In this document: in pieces, positions 1 through 8,009 of the stretch
Layout: every line of letters begins with the position of its first letter
Numbering within the stretch: the first letter of the stretch is position 1
Source: Coemansia sp. RSA 1804
Taxonomy: Eukaryota; Kickxellomycota; Kickxellomycetes; Kickxellales; Kickxellaceae
DNA: 19,399 nucleotides
Direction of reading: 5' to 3'
Assembly: GCA_027578815.1 (NCBI GenBank)
Contig: JANBTH010000360.1
Location: 1 to 19,399, forward strand
Notes under the pieces: generated by a model
Told to the model about the DNA's origin: nothing
Seen by the model: the letters and a program-made list of their open reading frames with translations, nothing else
The model's database searches: none
Position numbers and translations under genes: made by a program

Positions 1-2012
1 TCATCCAGCAACTTCTCAAGCGCCGGCAAATCCTCGGCCTCGACGACTCCGCAGAACTCGTACTGGGCGGGACCAGCTGCGCCCACGCTTCCGCTCCGCA
101 CAGAAGAGGCTGCGTGTTCGTTGTCATTGTAGTTGATAGTGATATCGCTGTTCATGCCTTTACGACCTGCCGTATTCAGCGTCAGACTGAGCGGCATCCC
201 GCGCGCTTGCACCAGGCGCCGCCACCACTCGCAGTACTCGCGCTCCGATCGCGTAAACCGAACCGACGCAACACACGCCTCCACGCACTCGCGCGCAGCC
301 CTCGGTGGCCTCGAAGAAAGCCAGGGCCTTCTCTCGCCGGCACCTATTGTCGCAGGCTGAGGCAGGTACAAGTCAGGATGCACCACTGCCCCATCTGCGT
401 CTACACGGCTTATACCCGTTGCTGTCGCATTCTGGCGCTGCTGTTGTCTTGCGTATGCTGCGGCTGCCTCAATTGCCGCCTTTACGCCCGGCACTTCTTG
501 CTGCATTGATGGAGGCAGGGACAGCGACAAGCCAGACCGCCGCTGTTGCTGCTGCTGCTTCAGCGCAGGAATTGGACCAAACCGGCTGAGCTGACTTGTG
601 CGCGTAAGATGGCCGTCAAACGGATGAACAAACGGAAGCAGTCTATCGACATCGGCTCTGACATCATTGGCAAGCATTGGGTATTTGTCCACCAACGTGC
701 TGATCTGGCGGAGCGCATCGCGCGCTATTCCCGAGCCCTTCAGCGTCCGAGTCGACGACGACAAAGACAACGGCAACGATACGCTGCCACCAGAAGGAGC
801 ATCGCCGCTATTGCTGCTGCTGCCTGTGAGTCGGTGCAGCGCTTTGGACTCGTCGCCCAGAAGCAGGGCCCACGTGACCTCCAGAAGGAGAAGCGCCTTA
901 TGGCCCAGCCTCACTCTCTGAAGCCTGCCCACCTCGACCGCCTCTCCTCCTCCTCCTCCTCCGCCATCGCCTGGCCCTTGCTGGGCGTGTCTATTGCGCT
1001 GGTTGTTGTGGTTGTGGCTGTGGTGGTGGTGCCGCCGCCGGTGGGAGTGTCTCGAGTAGCTTGCGAACAAATCCATTGCCAGGCGCACAACCTCCGCTGC
1101 CGACTGGTGCTGCTGTTTGAATTGTGCGGCAATATCGATGCGCATGCGTCTGGCCAACGACGAGAAAAGATACAGAAGCTCGATGGCTACCTCCAGCTCA
1201 TCCAGCTGCACCACCACAGCGCCCAGCGCCTCTGTCCCGTCGGTTCGTCTGGCAGCAGTCCTACTGACATCTGACTGGTTGCTGCTGCTGGCTGTTGCTG
1301 CTGCTGCTGTGTTTGATGTAGATGCGCATTGCTGGGCGCGGTGGATACGGATAGTCGACCACAGGAGCGATGCCACCTTGGATGACCAGAACTCACCAGC
1401 CAGGGCTCTCCCTAATTGCTCATCCAGAGGTGGGTTCTGCTCAATACACGCCTGCAGAAGAATAGTGTGGGCAAGCATCCGTTCGCGCAGCGCCTTCTGC
1501 TGGCCCCTGTGCTTCTGCTGCCTATGCCTGTGGGCTCGGGAGTCGTCCCACTTCGTTGTGCTTAGCGATGCAATGTCAGCCGCAATGCTGGCCGCACACG
1601 CGTCGCCCAGCAATCGAATACCGTCCCGAGTGTCGGTGTACGCGGCGGGGTCAAATTTCAGATACTGCTCGTGTGCAAACTGGTGGAGGTATCGGACGTA
1701 CTTTACGCCATACGACTCGTGGTCAAACGACGCAAGCATCAACTGCTGCGCAAGCGAATTGCTACTCGTGTTTGCGTTGGCTGCTGCTGCAGTGGTGGCG
1801 GTTCCGCCCTTGGGAATCCGTGGCGGAATAAAGTCTGCTGCAAAGAAACTATCCAACACTCTATACTCATCCTTCTTTTCGTCTTCTTCTTCCTCTTTCC
1901 CGCTGCATCTGTCTGTCGTGCTGGTGCTGCTCTGTGAACTGCTGGGCGGCGGGTACAGCCGCGCCAGCTGCTTGGTAACGTCTAGGGTTATTGGGCCAAT
2001 AGCTACCTCCAT
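1..2012 (-). CDS. Unrecognised repeat-rich protein, 3' end beyond the window
   Basis: An open frame runs without a stop from an ATG at 2012 to the left edge, giving 670 residues with the C-terminus missing. I do not recognise the family. The N-terminus reads MEVAIGPITLDVTKQLARLY, followed by an acidic Ser/Glu/Lys stretch and then mostly helical, Leu/Ala-rich sequence. That sequence is broken by low-complexity inserts: an Ala/Thr/Ser run and a His-rich run near residues 320-335, a Gly run just after, and a Gln run near residue 480. The helices (for example around LDELEVAIELLYLFSSLARR) suggest an alpha-helical scaffold, but that is inference. The frame is GC-rich and CAG/GCA-rich, and it stays open through the long repeats, which supports it being coding. 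The ATG follows a 3-codon upstream ORF. Frames on the opposite strand here are shadows of this gene. Confidence 0.72.
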   Translation of the reverse strand, partial: MEVAIGPITLDVTKQLARLYPPPSSSQSSTSTTDRCSGKEEEEDEKKDEYRVLDSFFAADFIPPRIPKGGTATTAAAANANTSSNSLAQQLMLASFDHESYGVKYVRYLHQFAHEQYLKFDPAAYTDTRDGIRLLGDACAASIAADIASLSTTKWDDSRAHRHRQQKHRGQQKALRERMLAHTILLQACIEQNPPLDEQLGRALAGEFWSSKVASLLWSTIRIHRAQQCASTSNTAAAATASSSNQSDVSRTAARRTDGTEALGAVVVQLDELEVAIELLYLFSSLARRMRIDIAAQFKQQHQSAAEVVRLAMDLFASYSRHSHRRRHHHHSHNHNNQRNRHAQQGPGDGGGGGGGEAVEVGRLQRVRLGHKALLLLEVTWALLLGDESKALHRLTGSSSNSGDAPSGGSVSLPLSLSSSTRTLKGSGIARDALRQISTLVDKYPMLANDVRADVDRLLPFVHPFDGHLTRTSQLSRFGPIPALKQQQQQRRSGLSLSLPPSMQQEVPGVKAAIEAAAAYARQQQRQNATATGISRVDADGAVVHPDLYLPQPATIGAGERRPWLSSRPPRAARECVEACVASVRFTRSEREYCEWWRRLVQARGMPLSLTLNTAGRKGMNSDITINYNDNEHAASSVRSGSVGAAGPAQYEFCGVVEAEDLPALEKLLD

Positions 2013-2017
2013 GCTTC

Positions 2018-2029
2018 TTAGCTGCACAT
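2018..2029 (-). promoter_or_regulatory. Three-codon upstream ORF before the left-edge gene
   Basis: On the minus strand the sequence reads ATG TGC AGC TAA, with only five bases between this stop and the next ATG at 2012. If transcription starts upstream, ribosomes would meet this minimal upstream ORF first. Its placement is visible in the sequence; a regulatory effect is inference. Confidence 0.3.
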
Positions 2030-2408
2030 TATGTTGGTCGGTGTCCGAAACAAAAACTAGTTACTCTAAATTATACTTTAACAATGAATGAATGAATGAA
2101 TGAATAGATTTATAAGAAAGAAGGAAACAAATTTACAAAAATAAAAAACCGGTGCTTCTACCACAAAAGCCAAGTCAAGAAAAGGACTGACGAGCAAGTA
2201 AATGTATGCTATGAAGAAAAAATAAAGAAACAGAGAATAAGAAGCTAACCCGGGTCCTGGGAAGTAAAAAAAAAAGGGCACAGCACAGTGTCCATTCATG
2301 TATGAATCTAATTCTTATTTTCTAATTGTCCTGAGGATATTGTTGCAAGTTTCTTGAACAGGCAGCTAGAACAGCTGACCCACGCTTTTGCACATGCTCA
2401 CTTATTTT
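2030..2408. other. Intergenic: left-edge gene promoter and F-box gene 3' flank
   Basis: These 379 bases are AT-rich and separate two minus-strand genes. The right part is the 3' flank of the F-box gene, where AATAAA overlaps its stop codon on the minus strand. The left part should hold the promoter of the left-edge gene. I see only weak TATA-like sequence near 2070 and the AATG repeat, and no convincing ORF or RNA gene. Confidence 0.5.
2083..2106. repeat. AATG tetranucleotide microsatellite
   Basis: About six tandem copies of AATG (the last imperfect) lie some 70-95 bases upstream of the left-edge gene's start, in its promoter or 5' leader. The flanking sequence is AT-rich and not coding. 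Confidence 0.85.
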
Positions 2409-4034
2409 TTATTTTCTCGCAATGATTTTTTGACCCATGTGCACTTGTGCTTCTGGAAACAAAGCATCCAAGCATGCCTTTATTTCGTATGCTTCGTTTT
2501 CTGTTGTAAGCTCATCGTCGACTGTGAACCTAACAGCACGTACGTTTGATTGTTGAATAGGTGAATCGACGGACATTCCATCTGCAGACTTGGGCTGTAT
2601 TAACCCATCCACGCTGATGCTCTCCAGGCTTTCTAGTCCGTGAGCAACCAGCCTACCAACATCTGAAACATGGATCCTGCCTGTTAATGCAAGCTCTGAA
2701 AGGTGTTTCCATCTGATATCCATTGCTCCTAACGGAGTGGTGTCAAAGCATCTCATATCGACTTTAGAGTATTTTGCCAGCTCTCTGATACTAAAAATGT
2801 TATTCATGTATTCAATCTTGCTGATATCCGCTCTCCTTCTATTTTCCTCTTCCAGTCTGATACTCGCATATCTTGCAAATAGCTCTCTAGCATTGTTAAT
2901 CGCAAACTCCTTAAAGTGGACATTTGTACTCCCCAGTATCATGTTTACATTTGTAATGGTTGATACACCGTATATCGATGCCATGAATGAGTGCGTAAGT
3001 GGGCTCGGAACAACCGTCAGCGTTTCAAGCTTTGGTGCAATCACATTATAACCAAAACCGCTGAGCGCTGGATGTCCATCAGCAGCAGAAATCGTGTTTT
3101 TTGCATTACTGTTGCCCAAAGCGGTATCCAGGGCAACCAGACGCAGCCGTCTGAGACTAGGGAACCGTAAATCTGCGCCTGGACCATTTGTGCTTTGGAA
3201 CGAGCTCCAGTCAATATTGTCTCTAACAAGATTCAGGTCCAGCACTGCCAGGTTGTCAGTCCACACCGGTGGCAGATACCCAGACTCTGCATTGCCACCA
3301 TTTACGCATGCATAGGTAAGTTTATCAGAAAATCCAAACACCTTAGTAAGTCCAGCCTGCGGATAGTTGAAGCCCCGAAGTTGGCGCGCATAGTTCTTGG
3401 TCAACGACTGCGCAAGACCCAGCACCACGGGTGCGTCATTGGCCATCTGCCACTCAATGTACTCGACCGACGGAACAAGCTGCGTAATATCCTTGCCTAT
3501 AAAATCAGCCTCCACCGCATTTGCGCCATCGCTATTCCACGAGTGAACAGACCTGTTAACCGTAAACAACTCCAGTCTCTTGACATCCTTCAAAAGCTGC
3601 TTATGTGCACGCAACTTGTCCACTATTCCACGCAGACTGTAGATAGGGTTAACCGATGCCTCCACAAATATCTGCAGGCTTCCCGGTGCAACATTGCTAC
3701 TGTTGTCGGTATCCACAATGTCTAGATTGGACATTACAGCGTATTTCTCCACCCTCCTATCAAACCACGATAGGTCTGAAAAGTATGGCCACGTACTGCC
3801 ACCCTTGGCCTTGGATCTCCTGATAATCGTGCAACTGACAAATGAGGTTTTGTGCACGCTGGGCGCAGCCAGCTCTCTCCATTTCTGGCACACGGATAGG
3901 AGAACAAGCTTGGTTTTCCATTTGGACAGCGCATAATGCGCCTGCCGCTGCATGTCAACTTGGTTACATGTCCAGTAGAATATCTTGGCAAGAATTTCGT
4001 TTGACAGACTGTTTATGTGCATTTCTAGCTGCAT
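2409..4034 (-). CDS. F-box protein with a long leucine-rich C-terminal region
   Basis: This encodes 541 residues from the first in-frame ATG, with a second ATG four codons later. Residues about 7-60 form an F-box-like segment: LSNEILAKIFYW, then LVLLSVCQKWRELAAP, with the Leu, Ile, Cys and Trp positions expected for Skp1 binding. The rest has spaced Leu-rich stretches such as LKDVKRLELF, LAVLDLNLVRD and FPSLRRLRLVALD, resembling degenerate leucine-rich repeats. By family knowledge, such proteins recruit substrates to SCF ubiquitin ligases; the substrate here is unknown. The CT-rich stretch just upstream of the ATG looks like a fungal 5' leader. The gene has no introns and its GC content is lower than the left-edge gene. 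The frame continues upstream of the ATG without a stop, but that part is hydrophobic and AT-rich and looks like leader. The F-box call is firm; the LRR call is by pattern only. Confidence 0.78.
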   Translation of the reverse strand: MQLEMHINSLSNEILAKIFYWTCNQVDMQRQAHYALSKWKTKLVLLSVCQKWRELAAPSVHKTSFVSCTIIRRSKAKGGSTWPYFSDLSWFDRRVEKYAVMSNLDIVDTDNSSNVAPGSLQIFVEASVNPIYSLRGIVDKLRAHKQLLKDVKRLELFTVNRSVHSWNSDGANAVEADFIGKDITQLVPSVEYIEWQMANDAPVVLGLAQSLTKNYARQLRGFNYPQAGLTKVFGFSDKLTYACVNGGNAESGYLPPVWTDNLAVLDLNLVRDNIDWSSFQSTNGPGADLRFPSLRRLRLVALDTALGNSNAKNTISAADGHPALSGFGYNVIAPKLETLTVVPSPLTHSFMASIYGVSTITNVNMILGSTNVHFKEFAINNARELFARYASIRLEEENRRRADISKIEYMNNIFSIRELAKYSKVDMRCFDTTPLGAMDIRWKHLSELALTGRIHVSDVGRLVAHGLESLESISVDGLIQPKSADGMSVDSPIQQSNVRAVRFTVDDELTTENEAYEIKACLDALFPEAQVHMGQKIIARK

Positions 4035-5400
4035 TAAACTGATACACTTTTGCAAACTTGTACAAGTAGAAGATGGGTGTGAACAATAAAAGGGTAGGAA
4101 GAGCAGAAGAGAAGAAGGTAGTAAAATACAGTGGTAGTTTGCCTTCAATCTTTTTTGTTAATTCATTTTTTATTGGATAAATTGAGCAAAGTCATGTGTG
4201 TCTTTCTACAACGAAACATTGTTAACATACAAAATTTCTTGTTTAGCCATGAGAAAGTAAAAGTCCATGTGTCGATATCCGAGATGGACATGCATCATAG
4301 AAATGAATGGGCAAACATTTGCTGGTATTATTGAAGGGTTAGAGCGTTGTAAACTGAGGTGGAGTTAACAATTCATTAAAAATGAAGATAGTAAATCTGA
4401 GCGCAACATATAATCCATGCAGTCAGAGATTTGATAAAAAAACATAACAAATAGTCAAATAAACACGTGTCAGCCAAGCAACCTATGTTATGAAATTTCT
4501 ACAACATAGTTTCTGCTAGTGATTTGATCGAATTCCTGCTAATAATAGAAAAGTAATTTAATTGCAGAAATTAACTTTATCACTGTTTGCGACAATGCTG
4601 GTTTTTGCTCACGCTAGTCATCCGGATTCCACAGCACAAAGCGAGCCTATAAAGAAGTGCATGAGCATTACTTGGCACCACCCGTGCTGGCCAACTAGAT
4701 TGCTAGACTAAAATTAGACAAGATTCGTGGCTGCAGCGTAGCAATGCATGTGGTTTAAGTGCATCTCATTACAGAACGAACTTGACTAGCTGCCAAAGAA
4801 GGATACTTTTGTACTTTCCACTTGCGTCTAACAGGAAATCAACAGGAGTCGCCTAAAAAAGGAGTGTGCTGTCGTTGAGGAGACAGCTGCAAGGATCGAC
4901 AAAAACCTAATCCGAATGCCCCCTGCTTATGACGTGGCAGCAGAGACCGCGGTCCACCAGTGCCGATCATCAGGCTTTTTTCTTTATCAGAAAGACCAAG
5001 CAGGAAAAAACAGGGAAAGAGTATCTGGAATGTTTACGGACATTGCCAAGAAGAAACATCAGAATGGTGTGCATTGTCTGGGTCTGTATTCGAACAAAAC
5101 AAAAGGAGCCTACAAAGAAGGATTGACTAGGAACCCATGCAGTCTCTCGAATTACGCTGCAACAGCAATACTTTATAGGGATGAATAGTGTTGTTTTTTC
5201 TAGCATTACGTGTACTTTTAGTAAACATAAACAAGAAGCCAACACTATTGACGCATAGTCGACAACACTGACAAACAATCTTGTTTTTTTCCTAGACGAG
5301 AAAGATTGACATCCACAACAATGTGAAGCCCACACTATTTTCACCCTCTTTTTTGTTTTTTTTTCTAGGTAAATTCTGGCTAGCGAAAAAAGGAGTGCTT
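4035..5400. other. Gene-poor intergenic stretch
   Basis: Nothing here forms a confident gene. The first ~150 bases are upstream sequence of the F-box gene. From about 4570 to 5190 the base composition is more even than in the surrounding AT-rich DNA and short peptide-like stretches appear in shifting frames, which looks like eroded coding sequence. No tRNA B-box or other RNA-gene signal was found. Confidence 0.45.
4832..5188 (+). pseudogene. Possible eroded coding fragment
   Basis: One frame stays open for 118 codons after a TAA at 4829. Its first ATG is at 4916, which would give 90 residues. The predicted sequence mixes charged and hydrophobic residues in a protein-like way, for example RLKKECAVVEETAARIDKN before the ATG and SGMFTDIAKKKHQNGVHC after it. 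The fact that plausible sequence starts before any ATG suggests a broken remnant rather than an intact gene. I cannot assign a family; a transposon-derived fragment is one possibility. The opposite-strand ORF over the same DNA (4970-5539) looks worse, being Phe/Leu/Lys-rich and dependent on a GTG start. Confidence 0.25.
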
Positions 5401-5416
5401 TTAGAAATGTCAGCAA

Positions 5417-5424
5417 TATATAAA
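5417..5424 (+). promoter_or_regulatory. TATA box of an unassigned plus-strand transcript
   Basis: A perfect TATATAAA is followed by several hundred bases of pyrimidine-rich plus-strand DNA, the usual fungal core-promoter arrangement. No credible ORF follows; the ATGs downstream open only very short frames. It could drive a non-coding RNA, a spliced gene I cannot parse, or nothing. Confidence 0.35.
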
Positions 5425-6204
5425 GAGGGTTCAGGATGCCGCTTGCCAAACACAGGTCTATTTTTCTGGTTTCCTTACCTTTTTTTGCCCAGCTAAGCCG
5501 ACCTCGTCGTTCTGACTTCTTTCTCTGCCTTTCCTTCACACAGCGGCTTTCTTTCTTGCAGCTCCTTGGATCTTTAGAGTTTTGCGGGATCCCCTTTATT
5601 GTTAAGCAAGCTTAAGAGCTTTTCCAACGGAGCTGCGTTTGATTATTTTGGCTTAAGTGTGAATGGATTGTGCAGAGCAAGTTGTCTTGCGGTGAACGTT
5701 TGCATAGTCTGTTGGCGCAGCGTTTCTTCTTACCAGCATTCATCTAACCCGCGTTTTTTCTTTCCTTTTCTTTTCACCCGCGTTGTTTTCATATCCTGCG
5801 TCGATTCCCCTTACTCCCTTTCTTCCATTCTTTACACCTGCTTCTAATAGCACGATTTATGCGTCACTATCTCTCTTGTCTTTATTATACACATCTATTA
5901 ATGCATCGTCGCAGTTATTGACATGCCGCTTGCAACCCTTGGGCGTCACAGATTCACCTCATGGTTCAGCGTATTTGTTTAACAACACCGGCGTCCCTCC
6001 TCCCACAAAAAGACACATATTTGTAGTTCAAGTCATCTGTTCCATCAATTCTCCGATGCACTCTGCGTTCATTACAGCAACTATCGTATCTATTGTATCC
6101 CGTGCTTTTTTTTATATGTTGGCCACATATCTCTTGAAAGTACACGGATCAAAAAAAAGTTGTAGACAGACATTGTCCATATGTCATTGACACGGAGAAT
6201 AGCG

Positions 6205-6212
6205 TATATAAA
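6205..6212 (+). promoter_or_regulatory. Second TATA box in the gene-less segment
   Basis: TATATAAA occurs again, about 790 bases after the first, followed by another T/C-rich stretch with no good ORF. Its role is unknown. Confidence 0.3.
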
Positions 6213-6430
6213 GCGATATGTCGTATAATTCATCATTCGTTCTGCCAGGCGTCACTGTTTGTTTTATTTTCTTATGGCTGGTCCAAGGATGCTCTTTTTC
6301 TTCTTAAAAACAACGGTTTCTCTATTATTTTATTAGAGCCGATTGTCTGGCGTTACATTAGCATTATCACAGCACCTACCGATAAATGCTACCTCGTTTT
6401 ACTCTCAAAACCGTCACTCCTTATTTCTCT

Positions 6431-6448
6431 CTTCTTCTTCTTCTTCTT
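6431..6448 (+). repeat. CTT trinucleotide microsatellite
   Basis: Six tandem CTT units lie inside the pyrimidine-rich segment. Confidence 0.8.
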
Positions 6449-6640
6449 GTTCTGGACACGCGGATATTACAACTCTCATTCTCTAACGACACGCTGATAA
6501 TGTCATATATGCTTCCGGCACGGCGTAAAAAAGGTCGTCACCTGTGTGGTTTACCATCACTCCCAAACAACTAGCGCAAAAACCCCTCGTTTCCCGGATT
6601 GCAAACGGGCGGTTTGTTTAAACAGCTGAGCCATTCTACA

Positions 6641-7257
6641 AAATGGCATTACTTTATTGAAATACACAAAAAACATAGCATTTAATCAATATACGAAATA
6701 ATTCTTACCAAAAAAAGTAAATAGTTTTTCATTTTTTCGCTGACACGTTTCTTCAAAATAATAAAATAATGATGCACAAGGTTATTATAATAATTATTAT
6801 TTCGTTAAGAAATTTAAAGATATTCGTACAACCCACATGATTTCATTGCTACCATGTCCAACTTTAGTTTGCTTTTATATACATTAAATTAATTACCAGC
6901 ATGTCATTGCAGGAACATGTTTATTGTTTCAAATACCTGCTTTACATAAAGTCATGTTATTTTGAGCACAAATTTTTTATTAAATATTTTTAGCATTTAA
7001 TATAGATACATTACTGATTGCAACGTTTTTTTAATTTCATGGTGGTTGGCATGGGTACATTTTCAAGTCAGCTTATAAAGTAAGAATAAATTAAATTGGC
7101 AGTCAAAAAATATATTCCTTTAGTACAGATAATTCAATATCTCATTATATAATTAATTCGAAAGACGTGCATTGAACACAAAGCAATTTTCTGTCTTTTT
7201 CCATTTTATTCTTTTATCTTGGCTTTTTATACGTTATAACGTAAGAAAAATAATAGC
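6641..7257. other. AT-rich island, left part
   Basis: About 600 bases dominated by A and T, with many short A and T runs. I see no ORF or RNA gene. The last ~40 bases form the leader of the first small-protein gene. Confidence 0.5.
7224..7257 (+). promoter_or_regulatory. Conserved leader of small-protein gene A
   Basis: TTTTTATAC is followed, after a short variable spacer, by TAAGAAAAATAAT and then the ATG. The same order and spacing precede the paralogue at 7922 on the minus strand. An in-frame stop (TAA at 7237) shows that this leader is not translated as part of gene A. It is either a core promoter very close to the ATG or a conserved 5' leader. Confidence 0.45.
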
Positions 7258-7458
7258 ATGGCCGAAACTCCACCACCTGGCTCTAAACAGCAAATACCAA
7301 AAATAAATAACGCTGTATTAGGAAGGTTAGTTACATTATTTACCGGTACAGCTGCATACGCAGTATCTGATGCGCGTATGAGAAATATAAAAAAGGGCCA
7401 GAACCCAGCAGACAACCCAAATGAGGCTCAGAGCTCAACGAGTGAACCCAAAAAATAG
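7258..7458 (+). CDS. Small protein A, paralogue of 7725-7922
   Basis: This encodes 66 residues from an ATG with an in-frame stop shortly upstream. The layout is an N-terminal PPPGS, a polar stretch, a short moderately hydrophobic segment (AVLGRLVTLFTGTAAYAV, about residues 19-36), the motif SDARMRNI, and a hydrophilic Asn/Gln/Ser tail ending PKK. By hand alignment about 28 of 65 positions match the protein encoded convergently at 7725-7922. The match covers both ends and the core, which strongly supports both being real genes. The hydrophobic segment could be a short membrane anchor or an amphipathic helix. I do not recognise the family. Candidate poly(A) signals AATAAA lie at 7541 and near 7510. 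Confidence 0.72.
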   Translation: MAETPPPGSKQQIPKINNAVLGRLVTLFTGTAAYAVSDARMRNIKKGQNPADNPNEAQSSTSEPKK

Positions 7459-7540
7459 TGCTGGGTTTACATTCAGCTAGACAAGCTTTTTTGCAAGCTG
7501 TTTAGTCAAATAAATATATTCTACATACTGAATTTACTTG

Positions 7541-7546
7541 AATAAA
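7541..7546 (+). terminator. Candidate poly(A) signal for small protein A
   Basis: AATAAA lies 83 bases after the stop codon. A second candidate, AAATAAAT, lies near 7509-7515. These are simple motif matches in AT-rich DNA. Confidence 0.35.
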
Positions 7547-7598
7547 AAAGCGTGTAGAATATGAAAAGATTGAGAGAAGAAAGAAAAGGTTTTTAAAA

Positions 7599-7617
7599 GA
7601 TTGATTTAATATCAATC
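7599..7617. repeat. Perfect short inverted repeat between the convergent small genes
   Basis: GATTGAT and ATCAATC are exact inverted arms separated by TTAAT. The repeat sits in the shared 3' region between the two small genes. It may be a weak hairpin or chance in AT-rich sequence. Confidence 0.35.
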
Positions 7618-7724
7618 AAACTTGTTAAGCTTTACATTTAGTGACTTGATTATATGTCAAACAGGCCAAGTTAGTCAGTAAAACTATTAAAACCTTAATC
7701 TAACTACTCACACAAAATGCAGCA

Positions 7725-7922
7725 TTATTTTTTAGGACCATTTGTTGCGTTCGGAGTTTTACTTTGCTTATCTTCTGAGCTCTGGCCATTTATATTGTTC
7801 ATGCGTCTTTCTGATACTGAATATGCAGCCGTTCTAGTAGCAAGTAAAGCCAACATTCCTACTGTCATGTTATCAATATCTGGAGTGTGAGGAGCAGAGC
7901 CAGGGGGCGGGTTCTTTGACAT
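7725..7922 (-). CDS. Small protein B, paralogue of 7258-7458
   Basis: This encodes 65 residues from the ATG at 7922, chosen because the alignment with small protein A starts there. It keeps PPPGS near the N-terminus, the hydrophobic core, the TAAYSVSERRMNNI motif (TAAYAVSDARMRNI in A) and a terminal PKK. The two tails between the core and PKK are diverged, as expected for relaxed hydrophilic sequence. The frame also stays open upstream to an ATG at 8009, which would add 29 mostly hydrophobic residues resembling a signal or membrane anchor. In gene A the matching DNA is out of frame, so I regard that extension as leader rather than protein. The function is unknown. Confidence 0.72.
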   Translation of the reverse strand: MSKNPPPGSAPHTPDIDNMTVGMLALLATRTAAYSVSERRMNNINGQSSEDKQSKTPNATNGPKK

Positions 7923-7954
7923 TATATTATATTTCTTAGTGTGCAGTATAAAAA
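7923..7954 (-). promoter_or_regulatory. Conserved leader of small-protein gene B
   Basis: On the minus strand TTTTTATAC is followed by CTAAGAAATATAAT just before the ATG. This matches the leader of gene A in order, in sequence and nearly in distance to the ATG (32 against 34 bases). Confidence 0.45.
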
Positions 7955-8009
7955 CCAATAAAAAGGAAATGGAAAGTAGCAAGCAAAATGACAAACATTG
8001 TTTTCTCAT

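Larger units (their letters stand above)
5425..6640 (+). other. Pyrimidine-rich gene-less segment
   Basis: The plus strand is strongly T/C-biased, especially 5450-5850. Open frames here (5599-5847, 5783-6190, 6386-6574) give Ser/Leu/Phe/Pro-rich peptides that simply mirror the CT bias. The longest, 5783-6190, begins at a TTG codon and has no ATG until about 90 codons in. I see no tRNA or other recognisable RNA fold. Splicing of short exons cannot be excluded. Confidence 0.45.

Noticed and set aside
1117..2091. 324-codon plus-strand ORF rich in Ser, Ala, Leu and Cys
   Set aside because: It lies antisense to the left-edge minus-strand gene and mirrors its CAG-rich repeats; the minus frame is longer and more protein-like.
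4970..5539. 189-codon minus-strand ORF
   Set aside because: It starts at GTG, is Lys/Phe/Leu/Cys-rich without domain-like structure, and follows the purine bias of the opposite strand.
5783..6190. 135-codon plus-strand ORF
   Set aside because: It begins at TTG with no ATG for about 90 codons, and its Ser/Leu/Thr/Phe content mirrors the CT-rich DNA.
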